From the NCBI RefSeq assembly GCF_042214795.1, contig NZ_CP090177.1:992001-1056000 (forward strand): a stretch of DNA of 64,000 bases, written 5' to 3'. How positions within the stretch are numbered: the first letter of the stretch is position 1; each line of letters begins with the position of its first letter. The notes under the pieces were generated by a model. The model made no database searches. It had not been told where the DNA came from and was given only the letters and a program-made list of their open reading frames with translations. This DNA comes from Arcobacter iocasae. Its GTDB lineage: Bacteria; Campylobacterota; Campylobacteria; Campylobacterales; Arcobacteraceae. Below are positions 1 to 8,575 of the stretch, one piece after another. A program made the translations under genes and the position numbers.

Positions 1-80
1 TTGAGCAAACTGGTAATAAATTAAGAAAAATGATGCCTTGGATTTCTTCAAGCAAAATCGTAGACTTAAATAAAAACTAA
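1..80 (+). CDS. ilvC: ketol-acid reductoisomerase, C-terminal end (partial)
   Basis: The open frame enters from the left edge (codons from base 3) and ends with TAA at 78-80. The 25 visible residues include TGNKLRKMMPW and end SKIVDLNKN. This resembles the C-terminus of class I ketol-acid reductoisomerase, the NADPH-dependent branched-chain amino acid enzyme, as I recall it from Campylobacterota. Only the tail is present, so the assignment rests on a short match plus the downstream hairpin. Medium confidence. Confidence 0.6.
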   Translation, partial: EQTGNKLRKMMPWISSSKIVDLNKN

Positions 81-84
81 TTTT

Positions 85-109
85 AAAGTAAGGTTTCAAA
101 CCTTACTTT
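85..109 (+). terminator. hairpin after ilvC
   Basis: Perfect 12-base inverted repeat (AAAGTAAGGTTT at 85-96, complement at 98-109) immediately after the ilvC stop codon. It has no long U tract, so it may be a weak terminator or an mRNA-stabilising stem. Confidence 0.5.
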
Positions 110-123
110 GATATTCTAACTTA

Positions 124-1290
124 ATGGCGAAAAGAAAACCTCAAAGACGTAAAAAACCTAGTAAAAAAACCTATAAAATTTCTACTATAAATAAATTTTT
201 AGCCCTATTACTATTTTCTTTACTAATAACCTTAGCAGCATATTTTATTCTTTTAAAAAATCATAACGATAAAGTAAATGAATCAACAAAAATACAAAAA
301 GAAAAAATAAAGCATGCCGATGAAAATAATATTGATAAAATTATTGAAGAGTACAAAAAAACTACTAAAAATACTACAGCAGATAAATATGAAGAGTTCA
401 ATAAAGAGTTTGAAAATGAATACATTCATCCAATTGAACCTCAAAAAGATGAATCTAATTTAAAAGAAAAAAATGAAGAAATACAATCTGTAGAAAAAAA
501 AGTTTTCCCAGAAAATAAACAAACCTTAGAAAAACAAAATGCACAACAAAAACCACTTCTACCAGCCTTAGAAGATGAAGTAATGCATAAAGAAGTTGAA
601 AAGAAAAAAGAAAAAGTTGTAACTAAAACCTCAAATAAACCAAAACTTTCTATTGTGATTGATGATGTTACTCTTCAATCTCAAATAAATCATATCAAAG
701 ATATTGGATATACCGTTAATATCTCTTTAATGCCTCCAACAAAAGGGCATAAAAACTCTGCTCGTATTGCACAAAATTTACCCTTTGCCATAGTTCATTT
801 CCCCTTACAAGCTGGAATAACTAGTATTAGATTTGAAGAAGACAATACATTAAAAGTGGGTGATTCCTATAAAAAAATTGAAAAAAGAGTTGCACAAATT
901 AGAAAATGGTATCCCAAAATAAAATATACAAATAATCATACAGGAAGCGTTTTTACTTCTGATAAAACATCAATGGAATATTTAATAAAAGCCCTTAAAA
1001 AATATAATTTCCAATTTATAGATAGTAGAACAACTGCACATAGTGTTGTTAAAGAAGTAAGTAAAGAATTTGGAGTACCTTATATTGCTAGGAATATATT
1101 TTTAGATAATAACAAAGACTTTAAATATATTCAAAATCAACTAAAAAAAGCTATAAGAATAGCTAAAAAAACAGGTTCTGCAATAGCAATTGGGCATCCA
1201 TATCCTATCACAATGGAAGTATTAAAAAAATCTAAATACTTACTAAAAGATTTAGATTTAGTATATATAAATAAATTACCCGTTCGCTAA
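124..1290 (+). CDS. divergent polysaccharide deacetylase family protein
   Basis: 388 residues. A very basic N-terminus is followed by one membrane segment (about 24-44), then a long Lys/Glu-rich, probably extended region (about 50-165), then a divergent polysaccharide deacetylase domain (about 173-388). Visible motifs are IDDV, HFP, NNHTGS, DSRT and IGHP, in the order expected for this NodB-related fold. The layout suggests an inner-membrane-anchored periplasmic enzyme or binding protein acting on envelope polysaccharide. The substrate is unknown. The ATG is the first in frame after the ilvC hairpin, and an RBS is not obvious. It follows ilvC in the same direction. Family assignment fairly sure, function inferred. 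Confidence 0.8.
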   Translation: MAKRKPQRRKKPSKKTYKISTINKFLALLLFSLLITLAAYFILLKNHNDKVNESTKIQKEKIKHADENNIDKIIEEYKKTTKNTTADKYEEFNKEFENEYIHPIEPQKDESNLKEKNEEIQSVEKKVFPENKQTLEKQNAQQKPLLPALEDEVMHKEVEKKKEKVVTKTSNKPKLSIVIDDVTLQSQINHIKDIGYTVNISLMPPTKGHKNSARIAQNLPFAIVHFPLQAGITSIRFEEDNTLKVGDSYKKIEKRVAQIRKWYPKIKYTNNHTGSVFTSDKTSMEYLIKALKKYNFQFIDSRTTAHSVVKEVSKEFGVPYIARNIFLDNNKDFKYIQNQLKKAIRIAKKTGSAIAIGHPYPITMEVLKKSKYLLKDLDLVYINKLPVR

Positions 1291-1300
1291 ATATTTTTTT

Positions 1301-1783
1301 CTATTTTGTAAATACAAAACTCTTTGGGATAGCTGGGCAATTACCAATTATAGAAAAATCAACTCCATTGCCATTTGGCAATTGGTTCATGCTTATTCCT
1401 AAAGCTGTAGTTTTAGATTTTGTTTTAGATTTTTGGTCTGTAAAAATCCATACTTCAAAAAAGTAAGGGATTTTATGAAATACTACCCTTTTCTCAACTA
1501 AATCAAACTCTGTATAATCGCACTTAAGGTAAATATTTCTCATAATGTCATTAAATAATACTTCTGATTGAACTATACTTTCACCCTTTTCACCTCTTAT
1601 TTTTGTATTAGAATAATATGTTGCACTATTAGTCTCTTTGTACTTTACAATTTCATATGGCTGGTTTGTATTTTCGATTTTTTTATTCATAGATGAAATA
1701 GTAGTATTCTCTAAACTATTAGAACAACCAGTAAAAAAAGTAATAATACATAATAACCCAATGTTAAAAATAGTCTTTCTCAA
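1301..1783 (-). CDS. hypothetical lipoprotein
   Basis: 160 residues starting at TTG, with AAGGAG five to six bases upstream. The N-terminus is a lipoprotein signal with lipobox FTGC, Cys20 being the likely lipidated residue. The remainder is soluble, with a short Lys/Ser/Thr-rich stretch (KSKTKSKTT) and no motif I recognise. It lies alone, convergent with the deacetylase gene and divergent from the ABC transporter genes. Function unknown, probably anchored on the periplasmic side of the envelope. Confidence 0.7.
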   Translation of the reverse strand: MRKTIFNIGLLCIITFFTGCSNSLENTTISSMNKKIENTNQPYEIVKYKETNSATYYSNTKIRGEKGESIVQSEVLFNDIMRNIYLKCDYTEFDLVEKRVVFHKIPYFFEVWIFTDQKSKTKSKTTALGISMNQLPNGNGVDFSIIGNCPAIPKSFVFTK

Positions 1784-1905
1784 AATAGCTCCTTATAAAT
1801 GGTAGTTTAATTGTACTATCAATAGTTTTAAAAGTTTTAAATAACTTCTAATCATAAAATAAGTTTTTTATAGAGATAATATATGAAAACTTAAAAGGTA
1901 ATCAT

Positions 1906-2712
1906 ATGAAGAAACTTATATATGTACTATTATCATCATTCCTTGTATTTATTTTAGCAGGCTGTGGAGAAAATGAAAAAGAACAAAAAAGTGAAAAAAA
2001 AGTTTTAAAAGTTGGTATGGAATTAGCTTATCCTCCTTTTGAGATGAGTGATAAAGAGGGAAATCCATCTGGTGTTTCTGTTGATTTTGCAAAGGCTTTA
2101 GGTAAATACCTTGGGCGTGATGTTGTTATTGAAAACATTGCTTGGGATGGATTAATACCTTCATTGAAAACTGGAAAAATTGACTTAATCATCTCTTCTA
2201 TGACTATTACAGATGAAAGAAAAAAATCAATTGACTTTTCTATTCCTTATGCCCAATCATCTTTAGCAATTTTAGCAAATAAAGATTCTGGTATTAAATC
2301 AATTGATGATTTAAATGTAGCAGGAAAAACAGTAGCAGTAAAAAAAGGTTCTACTGGGCATATTTATGCAAAAGATAATTTACAAAATGCACAAGTTTTA
2401 GTATTCGATAAAGAAGCTGCTTGTGTACTAGAAGTTGTTCAAGGAAAAGCTGATGGATTTATTTATGATCAATTAACTATTTACAAAAATTATGCGAAAA
2501 ACATGGATACAACTGTTCCTTTATTGCAACCCTTTCAAAAAGATTTTGAATATTGGGGAGTAGCACTTAAAAAAGGAAGTCCTTTAAAAGCCGATGTTGA
2601 TGCCTTTATTAAAAAAGCAAAAGAAGATGGTACTTTTGATAAACTTGCAAATAAATATTTAAGTGATGCAAAAGCGACATTTGATAAGTTAAATATTCCA
2701 TTCTTTTTTTAG
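1906..2712 (+). CDS. amino-acid ABC transporter substrate-binding lipoprotein
   Basis: 268 residues. Signal peptide with lipobox LAGC (Cys20), then a family 3 extracellular solute-binding fold: KVGMELAYPPFEMSDKEGNP near the start, IAWDGLIPSLKTGKIDLI and MTITDERKKSIDFSIPYA in the first lobe, and WGVALKKGSPL near the end. These are typical of polar amino-acid receptors of the HisJ/GlnH type. The ligand cannot be read from sequence. It ends in TAG, in the same reading frame as the permease that follows, with no gap between the frames. No ATPase gene is adjacent, so the ATPase must be encoded elsewhere. Confidence 0.88.
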   Translation: MKKLIYVLLSSFLVFILAGCGENEKEQKSEKKVLKVGMELAYPPFEMSDKEGNPSGVSVDFAKALGKYLGRDVVIENIAWDGLIPSLKTGKIDLIISSMTITDERKKSIDFSIPYAQSSLAILANKDSGIKSIDDLNVAGKTVAVKKGSTGHIYAKDNLQNAQVLVFDKEAACVLEVVQGKADGFIYDQLTIYKNYAKNMDTTVPLLQPFQKDFEYWGVALKKGSPLKADVDAFIKKAKEDGTFDKLANKYLSDAKATFDKLNIPFFF

Positions 2713-2721
2713 GAAATTATT

Positions 2722-3513
2722 ATTAAACTAAAAGAGCTATTTATACATGAACTAGGATATAAAAAGAAAAAAAAATTAAATCCAATAATTTATCTTTTTA
2801 ACCTAGTTCTACTTATACTTTTTATTGTCATAATATTCTATTTCATGTTTAAAAATGTATCTTACACTTTTAATTGGGATAGCGTTTATGAATATAAACA
2901 AAAATTTATTGATGGTTTTATTATGACTATCATAATATCTTTTTTTGCTCTTATTTTAAGTTTTATAATTGGTCTTTTTTTTACTTATGCACAAAATTCA
3001 AAACTCCTAGTACTGAGATTTTTTTCAAGATTTTACATTGAGATTATAAGAGGAACGCCACTTTTAGTTCAAATTCTAATCTTCTTTTATGTATTTGCAA
3101 ATAATTTGGGCTTTGAAAATAGATATATAGTTGGAGTCTTTATTTTAGCTCTGTTTGCAGGAGCTTATGTTTGTGAGATAATAAGAGGTGCAATAGAATC
3201 AATTGATATTGCCCAATATGAGACAAGTATAAGTTTAGGAATGACAAATTATCAGATGTATAGATATATAATCTTTCCCCAAGCCTTTAATAGAATGTTG
3301 CCAGCACTTACAGGACAATTTGCCTCTATCATAAAAGACTCTTCACTTCTTTCAATTATCTCTATTAGTGAGTTTACAATGAATGCACAAGAAGTAAATG
3401 CTTATACTTATTCTACTTTTGAAAGCTATATACCCTTGGCTATTGGCTACTTACTTCTTACTTATCCAATCTCTTATTACACTAAAAAACTTGAGAATAA
3501 TATACAAAAGTAG
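2722..3513 (+). CDS. amino-acid ABC transporter permease (probable ATT start)
   Basis: HisM/GlnP-type permease. The EAA loop region reads SISLGMTNYQMYRYIIFPQA, and RGTPLLVQILIFFYVF follows an early transmembrane helix. The first ATG in frame is at 2845 (222 residues). The open frame, however, runs unbroken back to the TAG of the binding-protein gene and encodes a plausible N-terminus (basic residues, then a membrane segment at about 2793-2844). That stretch contains no ATG, GTG, TTG or CTG. AGGAA at 2711-2715 lies about seven bases before ATT at 2722, which I choose as start (263 residues). Alternatives are ATT at 2716 or 2719, stop-codon readthrough, or the short ATG form, which still holds the core domain. 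Confidence 0.72.
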   Translation: MKLKELFIHELGYKKKKKLNPIIYLFNLVLLILFIVIIFYFMFKNVSYTFNWDSVYEYKQKFIDGFIMTIIISFFALILSFIIGLFFTYAQNSKLLVLRFFSRFYIEIIRGTPLLVQILIFFYVFANNLGFENRYIVGVFILALFAGAYVCEIIRGAIESIDIAQYETSISLGMTNYQMYRYIIFPQAFNRMLPALTGQFASIIKDSSLLSIISISEFTMNAQEVNAYTYSTFESYIPLAIGYLLLTYPISYYTKKLENNIQK

Positions 3514-3541
3514 TTTTTAGACATCAAAGTTTATCTTATGA

Positions 3542-3547
3542 TATAAT
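3542..3547 (+). promoter_or_regulatory. -10 element for dprA
   Basis: TATAAT in an AT-rich spacer upstream of dprA. The RBS AGGAGA (3564-3569) sits just before the ATG at 3574. No clear -35 is visible, as is usual for Campylobacterota. Confidence 0.5.
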
Positions 3548-3573
3548 AATTTATATTATTATTTAGGAGAAAG

Positions 3574-4350
3574 ATGAACTCAATTATTGATTTTGAAATA
3601 CCTGAATTGCAAAGCTTATCAAAGCCTGTAAAGACCTTATTTTATAAAGGCAATACCAAACTACTAAAAAAGCCAAAGATATCTATTGTGGGTACGAGAA
3701 GAACCTTAAACTATACACAATTTACCACACACCAACTAGCATCAAAACTTTCCCTTGCTGGAAATTGTATTGTAAGTGGTGGAGCAATTGGAGTTGATAC
3801 TATTTCTCACAGAGCGGCAGGAGTAAATAACACTATTTTAGTAAGTCCTTGTGGAATAAACTATAGATATCCTGCAATAAATAAAAAATTTATAGAAGAG
3901 ATAGAACAACAAGGCTTATTATTAAGTTCCTTTGATGAAGATTTCAAAGCCACAAGATATAGCTTTGTATTAAGAAATGAAATAGTTGTTGCCTTAGGTG
4001 ATATTTTAATTGTAACACAGGCTGATTTAAACAGTGGAAGTTTAAGAAGTGTTGAGTATGCTTTAAAAATGGGCAAAGAGATTTTTGTATTACCCCATAG
4101 AATAAATGAAAGTCAAGGAACAAGTCTATTATCAAAAAAGGGCTTGGCAAAAGTTATTTATGATATAGATGAGTTTGTAGAACAATATACCAGAACTCCT
4201 ATAAAAGAAGAAAAGAAAGATGACTTTTTAGAATATTGTAAAAAGAATCCAACTTATGAAGAAGCTATTTTAAAATATGACTCTTTAGTGTATGAATATG
4301 AACTAAATGGAAAGATTGAAATAAAAAATGGTTTTATTACTCTTGCTTAG
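3574..4350 (+). CDS. dprA: DNA-processing protein DprA
   Basis: 258 residues, the short form usual in Campylobacterota. It contains the extended Rossmann fold of DprA/Smf: SIVGTRRTLNYTQ, then SGGAIGVDTISHRAA, ILVSPCGINYRYP, RNEIVVALGDILIVTQA, SGSLRSVEYALKMGKEIFVL and GTSLLSKKGLAKVI. DprA protects incoming single-stranded DNA and loads RecA during natural transformation. The C-terminal winged-helix domain of longer homologues looks reduced or absent. Own promoter, AGGAGA ribosome binding site. It ends convergent with nhaA. Confidence 0.92.
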   Translation: MNSIIDFEIPELQSLSKPVKTLFYKGNTKLLKKPKISIVGTRRTLNYTQFTTHQLASKLSLAGNCIVSGGAIGVDTISHRAAGVNNTILVSPCGINYRYPAINKKFIEEIEQQGLLLSSFDEDFKATRYSFVLRNEIVVALGDILIVTQADLNSGSLRSVEYALKMGKEIFVLPHRINESQGTSLLSKKGLAKVIYDIDEFVEQYTRTPIKEEKKDDFLEYCKKNPTYEEAILKYDSLVYEYELNGKIEIKNGFITLA

Positions 4351-4351
4351 T

Positions 4352-5533
4352 TTATACTCCACAAACTTTTTTAGATTTTGCAAATCGTAAAATCAGATAA
4401 CCAAAAATACCAGAAAAAAGTGAACCAATCAAAATAGCTAATCTATCAGTATAAAAATATCTTGTATCATCATTAAAAGCAAGTGAATCAATAAACAAAC
4501 TCATTGTAAATCCAATACCTGTCAAAACTGCTATTCCATAAATTTGAAGCCAAGTTGTACATTTTGGTATATTTGCGAGTTTTAGTTTTACTGCTATAAA
4601 ACTAAAAAGGAAAACACCTAATTGTTTACCAAAAAAAAGTCCCAACATAATCCCAAGGGGAACACCATGTGTCATTTTAGTAAAATCAATTTCTCTTAAA
4701 TCTACTCCTGCATTTACAAATGCAAATAGGGGTAAAATAAAAAATGCAACCCAATTATGTAAATTATGTTCCATATGTCTAACAGGAGAATTTACTTTAT
4801 CATCAGTTTTTGTTTTAAGTGGAATTGCAAAAGCTAAAATAATTCCTGCTAATGTTGCATGAACTCCTGATTTTAGAACCGTAACCCACAATATAATTCC
4901 AACAATAAAATATAAAGAAATAGTTGCAACACCCATACGATTCATCACAAATAAAACAAGAATTATAAATAGTGATACATATAAAACTTCAACTGATAAA
5001 TTTGAGGTATAAAATAAAGCTATGATTACAATCGCACCAATATCATCAATAATTGCTAGTGCCATTAAAAATATTTTCAAAGAAACAGGCACTCTTTTTC
5101 CAAGTAATGACAATATCCCAAGAGAAAATGCAATATCAGTAGCTGTTGGTATTGCCCAACCATTTAAAGCATTAGAATCATTTTGATTAAAAAAGAAGTA
5201 TATTAAAGCAGGGCAAAGCATCCCTCCAAGAGCAGCAAAAGCTGGCAGAGATATTTTAGACCAAGAAGAGAGATGTCCTTGTAGCAATTCTCTTTTAATT
5301 TCTAAACCTACAACTAAAAAGAATAAGGCCATAAGTCCATCATTTATCCACAAATAAAGTGGCTTATCTATGACTAAATCATTAACAGAAACATGAATAG
5401 GAATATGTAAAAAACTGTAGTAATACTCAGATAGAAAAGAGTTTCGTAAAACTAAGGCAAAGATAGTCACAAAGATAAGAATAATTCCCGATGATGTTTC
5501 ACTCTTCATAAAATTATTTACTAAAATCTTCAT
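4352..5533 (-). CDS. nhaA: Na+/H+ antiporter NhaA
   Basis: 393 residues, the normal NhaA length, with about 12 membrane segments. The paired aspartates that bind Na+/H+ are seen in LAIIDDIGAIVIIALFYT (about residue 165). Other family landmarks are LFFLVVGLEIKRELLQGHLS, ATDIAFSLGIL, GVHATLAGIILAFAIPL and NAGVDL. It exchanges internal sodium for external protons at the inner membrane. The stop codon is one base from the convergent dprA stop, and murC lies just upstream in the same direction. Confidence 0.95.
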   Translation of the reverse strand: MKILVNNFMKSETSSGIILIFVTIFALVLRNSFLSEYYYSFLHIPIHVSVNDLVIDKPLYLWINDGLMALFFLVVGLEIKRELLQGHLSSWSKISLPAFAALGGMLCPALIYFFFNQNDSNALNGWAIPTATDIAFSLGILSLLGKRVPVSLKIFLMALAIIDDIGAIVIIALFYTSNLSVEVLYVSLFIILVLFVMNRMGVATISLYFIVGIILWVTVLKSGVHATLAGIILAFAIPLKTKTDDKVNSPVRHMEHNLHNWVAFFILPLFAFVNAGVDLREIDFTKMTHGVPLGIMLGLFFGKQLGVFLFSFIAVKLKLANIPKCTTWLQIYGIAVLTGIGFTMSLFIDSLAFNDDTRYFYTDRLAILIGSLFSGIFGYLILRFAKSKKVCGV

Positions 5534-5548
5534 ATCTATCCTTTTGAA

Positions 5549-6859
5549 TTATTTGATTATTTTCCTTAATTGGTAAGTGATATCTCCAGCACCAACACCT
5601 ACAACTATACCTTCATTATATGTTTTTAAAACTTTATTATCTTTTATAATATCAATTGCACAATTTTTTGCAAGTATTTTATCAGCAAATATTGGATTGT
5701 ATTGTTTAAATGTTTCTTCAAAATCTATTTCTAAAACATGCTCTCCTGGAATTGTCCAAATAGGCAATATTACCAATTCATCACATCCTTTAAAGCACTT
5801 TTTAAATCCTTCAAGATTATCAAAAGTTCGGCTGTATTTGTGCGGTTGCCAAATTATTACTCTTTTTTTAAGATTTTTAAGATTGTCATAAAGCTCAACT
5901 GATTTTATTGTAGCTTCTATTTCTGTTGGATGGTGTGCATAATCATCTATTAAAACAAACTTATCACACTTTTGTAAAATATCAAATCTTTTTTTGATAC
6001 CTTTATAGTTTTTAAGATTTGTTCTTATTTGCTCAACATCAAGCTCATTTAAAGCAGCTAATACTGCCAAAGAAGTATTAACAGCAATATGATAACCAAA
6101 ACCCCAAACTTCAAAATAACCCAAACCTTTTAACTCAAATTTTGTATAAGGTTCATCATCTTGTAAAATATAAGAGATGTTTTTTATATCAACACTTGGA
6201 TAAAGTTCAGTTGCATCCTCTATGCCAAGTTTTTTAATATATTCATCTTCTGCATTTATAACTTTTTTTGTTCCAAGATTTATGAACTTTTTATATGTAT
6301 CAAAAAATTTCTCATAATCATAGTTATAATATTCCATATGTTCAGGTTCAGCATTTGTAACAATTGAACAATAAGGATTTGAAAGTATAAAGCTAGCATC
6401 ACTCTCATCAGCTTCAAAGGCTACTATTCCATTTTTGTATCTAAAGTTTGAACCAAAATCTTTTGATATAGCTCCAATAATTGCAGTACAATCTAAAATA
6501 GAAGCTAAAATAGATGTGGTAGTTGACTTTCCATGAGCTCCGGCAACACAATAATTTTTTCTATCTCCAAGAACTATTGGCAAAGCCTCTTTTCTTGATA
6601 ATGTTTTTATTTGTCTAATTCTTGATTCTATTAATTCAGGATTTTCATCAGTTACTGCTGCTGAATATATTACTATTTCTGGATCTTTTATATTTGAAGC
6701 ACTTTGGGGAGAATAAACTTTTATTCCCTCAGCTTTTAATTCGTCTGTTATTGGTGTTTCTTTCATATCTGAACCACTAACTTCATGACCACTATGTTTT
6801 AAAAATCTTGCTAAGGCAGAAAGACCTATTCCACCAATTCCTATAAAATGTATTCTCAT
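5549..6859 (-). CDS. murC: UDP-N-acetylmuramate--L-alanine ligase
   Basis: 436 residues. It has an N-terminal Rossmann motif (GIGGIGLSALARFL), an ATP-binding loop GAHGKSTTT at about 107-115, FEADESDASF, a central domain with NAEPEHMEYY, and the C-terminal ligase domain with DDYAHHPTEI and WQPHKYSRT. MurC adds the first L-alanine to UDP-MurNAc in peptidoglycan synthesis in the cytoplasm. It lies one base after a small unknown gene and probably shares a transcript with it and with the aminotransferase upstream. Confidence 0.95.
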   Translation of the reverse strand: MRIHFIGIGGIGLSALARFLKHSGHEVSGSDMKETPITDELKAEGIKVYSPQSASNIKDPEIVIYSAAVTDENPELIESRIRQIKTLSRKEALPIVLGDRKNYCVAGAHGKSTTTSILASILDCTAIIGAISKDFGSNFRYKNGIVAFEADESDASFILSNPYCSIVTNAEPEHMEYYNYDYEKFFDTYKKFINLGTKKVINAEDEYIKKLGIEDATELYPSVDIKNISYILQDDEPYTKFELKGLGYFEVWGFGYHIAVNTSLAVLAALNELDVEQIRTNLKNYKGIKKRFDILQKCDKFVLIDDYAHHPTEIEATIKSVELYDNLKNLKKRVIIWQPHKYSRTFDNLEGFKKCFKGCDELVILPIWTIPGEHVLEIDFEETFKQYNPIFADKILAKNCAIDIIKDNKVLKTYNEGIVVGVGAGDITYQLRKIIK

Positions 6860-6860
6860 C

Positions 6861-7439
6861 TTAGTCCAACAAATATTTTAAATTTTCATATTCTGTTTCT
6901 AAAACAGCACTATTTTCTTCTAAAAACTCTTTTGTTTTAAAATTAAATGAAACAATAAAATAACCATATTTTTCATCTACAGCAGTTGTTGAATTATTTA
7001 CATTTTCTTCATAAAATTTATCCAAGTCAAAATCTTTTGAACAAGCAATCAAATGGACATTTAAGGCATTACATAAAAGTTCATCTTCTATAATATTTGT
7101 CAAAACAAAAAATAACTCTTTTGCACCCTTCAAATCATTGTAACTCCATTTTTCAATGGCATGCTCATAGAATGCTCTAGTGTAATAAAGTCCATCACTT
7201 TCTAAAGTTATTTTTTTACCACTATTTACTATATCTTCAACATTTTCAAAAGAGATTTTTAAGATATTTTCATAAACAGTATTTATCTTTTCTTCATCTA
7301 AATCCAAAATCAATAAAGAATCTAAAACTTCATAAAGCGCAGAGATATTTTTACTCTCAATTGCATCATCTTTTGTTTTTTCTAAATAATTCAAAAACTC
7401 TGGGTTTGTTCTAGCTTCGTGCAACTCTTCATTAGTCAT
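6861..7439 (-). CDS. conserved hypothetical protein
   Basis: 192 residues, acidic, with no signal peptide or membrane segment. The sequence looks all-helical (for example ALYEVLDSLLILDLDEEKIN and KGAKELFFVLTNIIEDELL), which could mean a helical-repeat protein. I do not recognise a family. It overlaps the aminotransferase gene by eight bases and is followed one base later by murC, so it is translated from the same message as two genes tied to peptidoglycan precursor supply. That linkage is the only clue to its role. Confidence 0.7.
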   Translation of the reverse strand: MTNEELHEARTNPEFLNYLEKTKDDAIESKNISALYEVLDSLLILDLDEEKINTVYENILKISFENVEDIVNSGKKITLESDGLYYTRAFYEHAIEKWSYNDLKGAKELFFVLTNIIEDELLCNALNVHLIACSKDFDLDKFYEENVNNSTTAVDEKYGYFIVSFNFKTKEFLEENSAVLETEYENLKYLLD

Positions 7440-8562
7440 TCATAAAATCCTTCAATCTGTTTAATACCTCTTTTGTTTTTTGAGCATTTTCAACTAAGGC
7501 AATTCTTACATAACCTTGTCCTATGCCTTCTCTTCCTAAAAAACTTCCCGGTAATACTTTTATATTTTTTTCTTTGTATAATCTTTTAGTAAATTCTAAT
7601 TCATCACCAATTTTTAGCCAAATATAAAAAGTCGCTTGTGGCATATCAAGTCCCAAAATCTCTTTGGCTAACTCAAAATTCTTTTTATAAGTATCTCTAA
7701 AAACTTGCACATGTTCTTGATCACTCCAAGCAGTTGCTGCTGCATATTGTAAAGGAATAGGTGCTGCACAGCCTATATATGTCCTATATTTCATATAATC
7801 TTTTAAAATATCTGCATCACCAGCAATAAATCCACTTCTTAGCCCCGGAGCTGAGCTTCTTTTTGAAATAGAATTAAGAACAAGTACATTTTTAAACTCA
7901 CTATTTCCTGCATAAATACTAGCTTCCAAAAGTGAACAAGGTTTGTTTTTTTCATCAAAATATATTTCAGAATAACACTCATCATTTATCAAAACAAAAT
8001 CAAACTCTAGTGCTTTTTTAACCCATAAAGCCAATTCTTCTTTGCTCATATTTGCAGCTGTTGGATTATTTGGATAATTTAGTACAACCAAATCACATTT
8101 TTTAAGTGTTTCATCATCTAGAATTGCTTTATAATCATTCTCTTTAGTTAAATTAATATGAACAACTTCTGCCCTACTTGCAATTGCAGCACCTTCATAT
8201 ATCTGATAAAAAGGGTTTGTAAAGGCAATTGTTGGATTAGCTTTATCAAACAAAAAAAACTGTGGAAAGTTAAATAAAACTTCCCTTGTACCAAAACAAG
8301 GAATAATTTGATTTTCTTCTAATTTTACATCAAATCTTTTATTTACAAACTCAATCATTGCTTGTGTTAAAAAATTTTCACCTGCAGTTTTTGGATAATT
8401 TCTTAAAAATTTAGTGTGATTAGCCAAACTATCTTGAATAAATTGCGGTGTTTCAAACTGAGGTTCACCAATAGTTAATGCACTTGCTTCGTATGAGCTA
8501 TTTGGCTCAATTCCATCTAATAATTCATTTAATTTCTCAAAAGGATATTTTTCAAATACCAT
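7432..8562 (-). CDS. dapC: PLP-dependent aminotransferase, probable succinyldiaminopimelate aminotransferase
   Basis: 376 residues, fold type I class I/II aminotransferase. The pyridoxal-phosphate lysine is in NSISKRSSAPGLRSGF (about residue 235). VVLNYPNNPTAANMSKEEL and DECYSEIYFDE are typical cofactor-pocket motifs. Campylobacterota use a member of this subfamily as DapC in lysine/meso-diaminopimelate synthesis. The position directly upstream of murC, in the same operon, agrees with a diaminopimelate role. The specific substrate is inferred, not shown by sequence. Confidence 0.75.
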   Translation of the reverse strand: MVFEKYPFEKLNELLDGIEPNSSYEASALTIGEPQFETPQFIQDSLANHTKFLRNYPKTAGENFLTQAMIEFVNKRFDVKLEENQIIPCFGTREVLFNFPQFFLFDKANPTIAFTNPFYQIYEGAAIASRAEVVHINLTKENDYKAILDDETLKKCDLVVLNYPNNPTAANMSKEELALWVKKALEFDFVLINDECYSEIYFDEKNKPCSLLEASIYAGNSEFKNVLVLNSISKRSSAPGLRSGFIAGDADILKDYMKYRTYIGCAAPIPLQYAAATAWSDQEHVQVFRDTYKKNFELAKEILGLDMPQATFYIWLKIGDELEFTKRLYKEKNIKVLPGSFLGREGIGQGYVRIALVENAQKTKEVLNRLKDFMND

Positions 8563-8575
8563 CTCTTACCTTTTT

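Noticed and set aside
2845..3513. ATG 2845 as the only permease start
   Set aside because: Kept as an alternative only, because the upstream open frame codes for a plausible N-terminal helix and a Shine-Dalgarno sits before ATT 2722.
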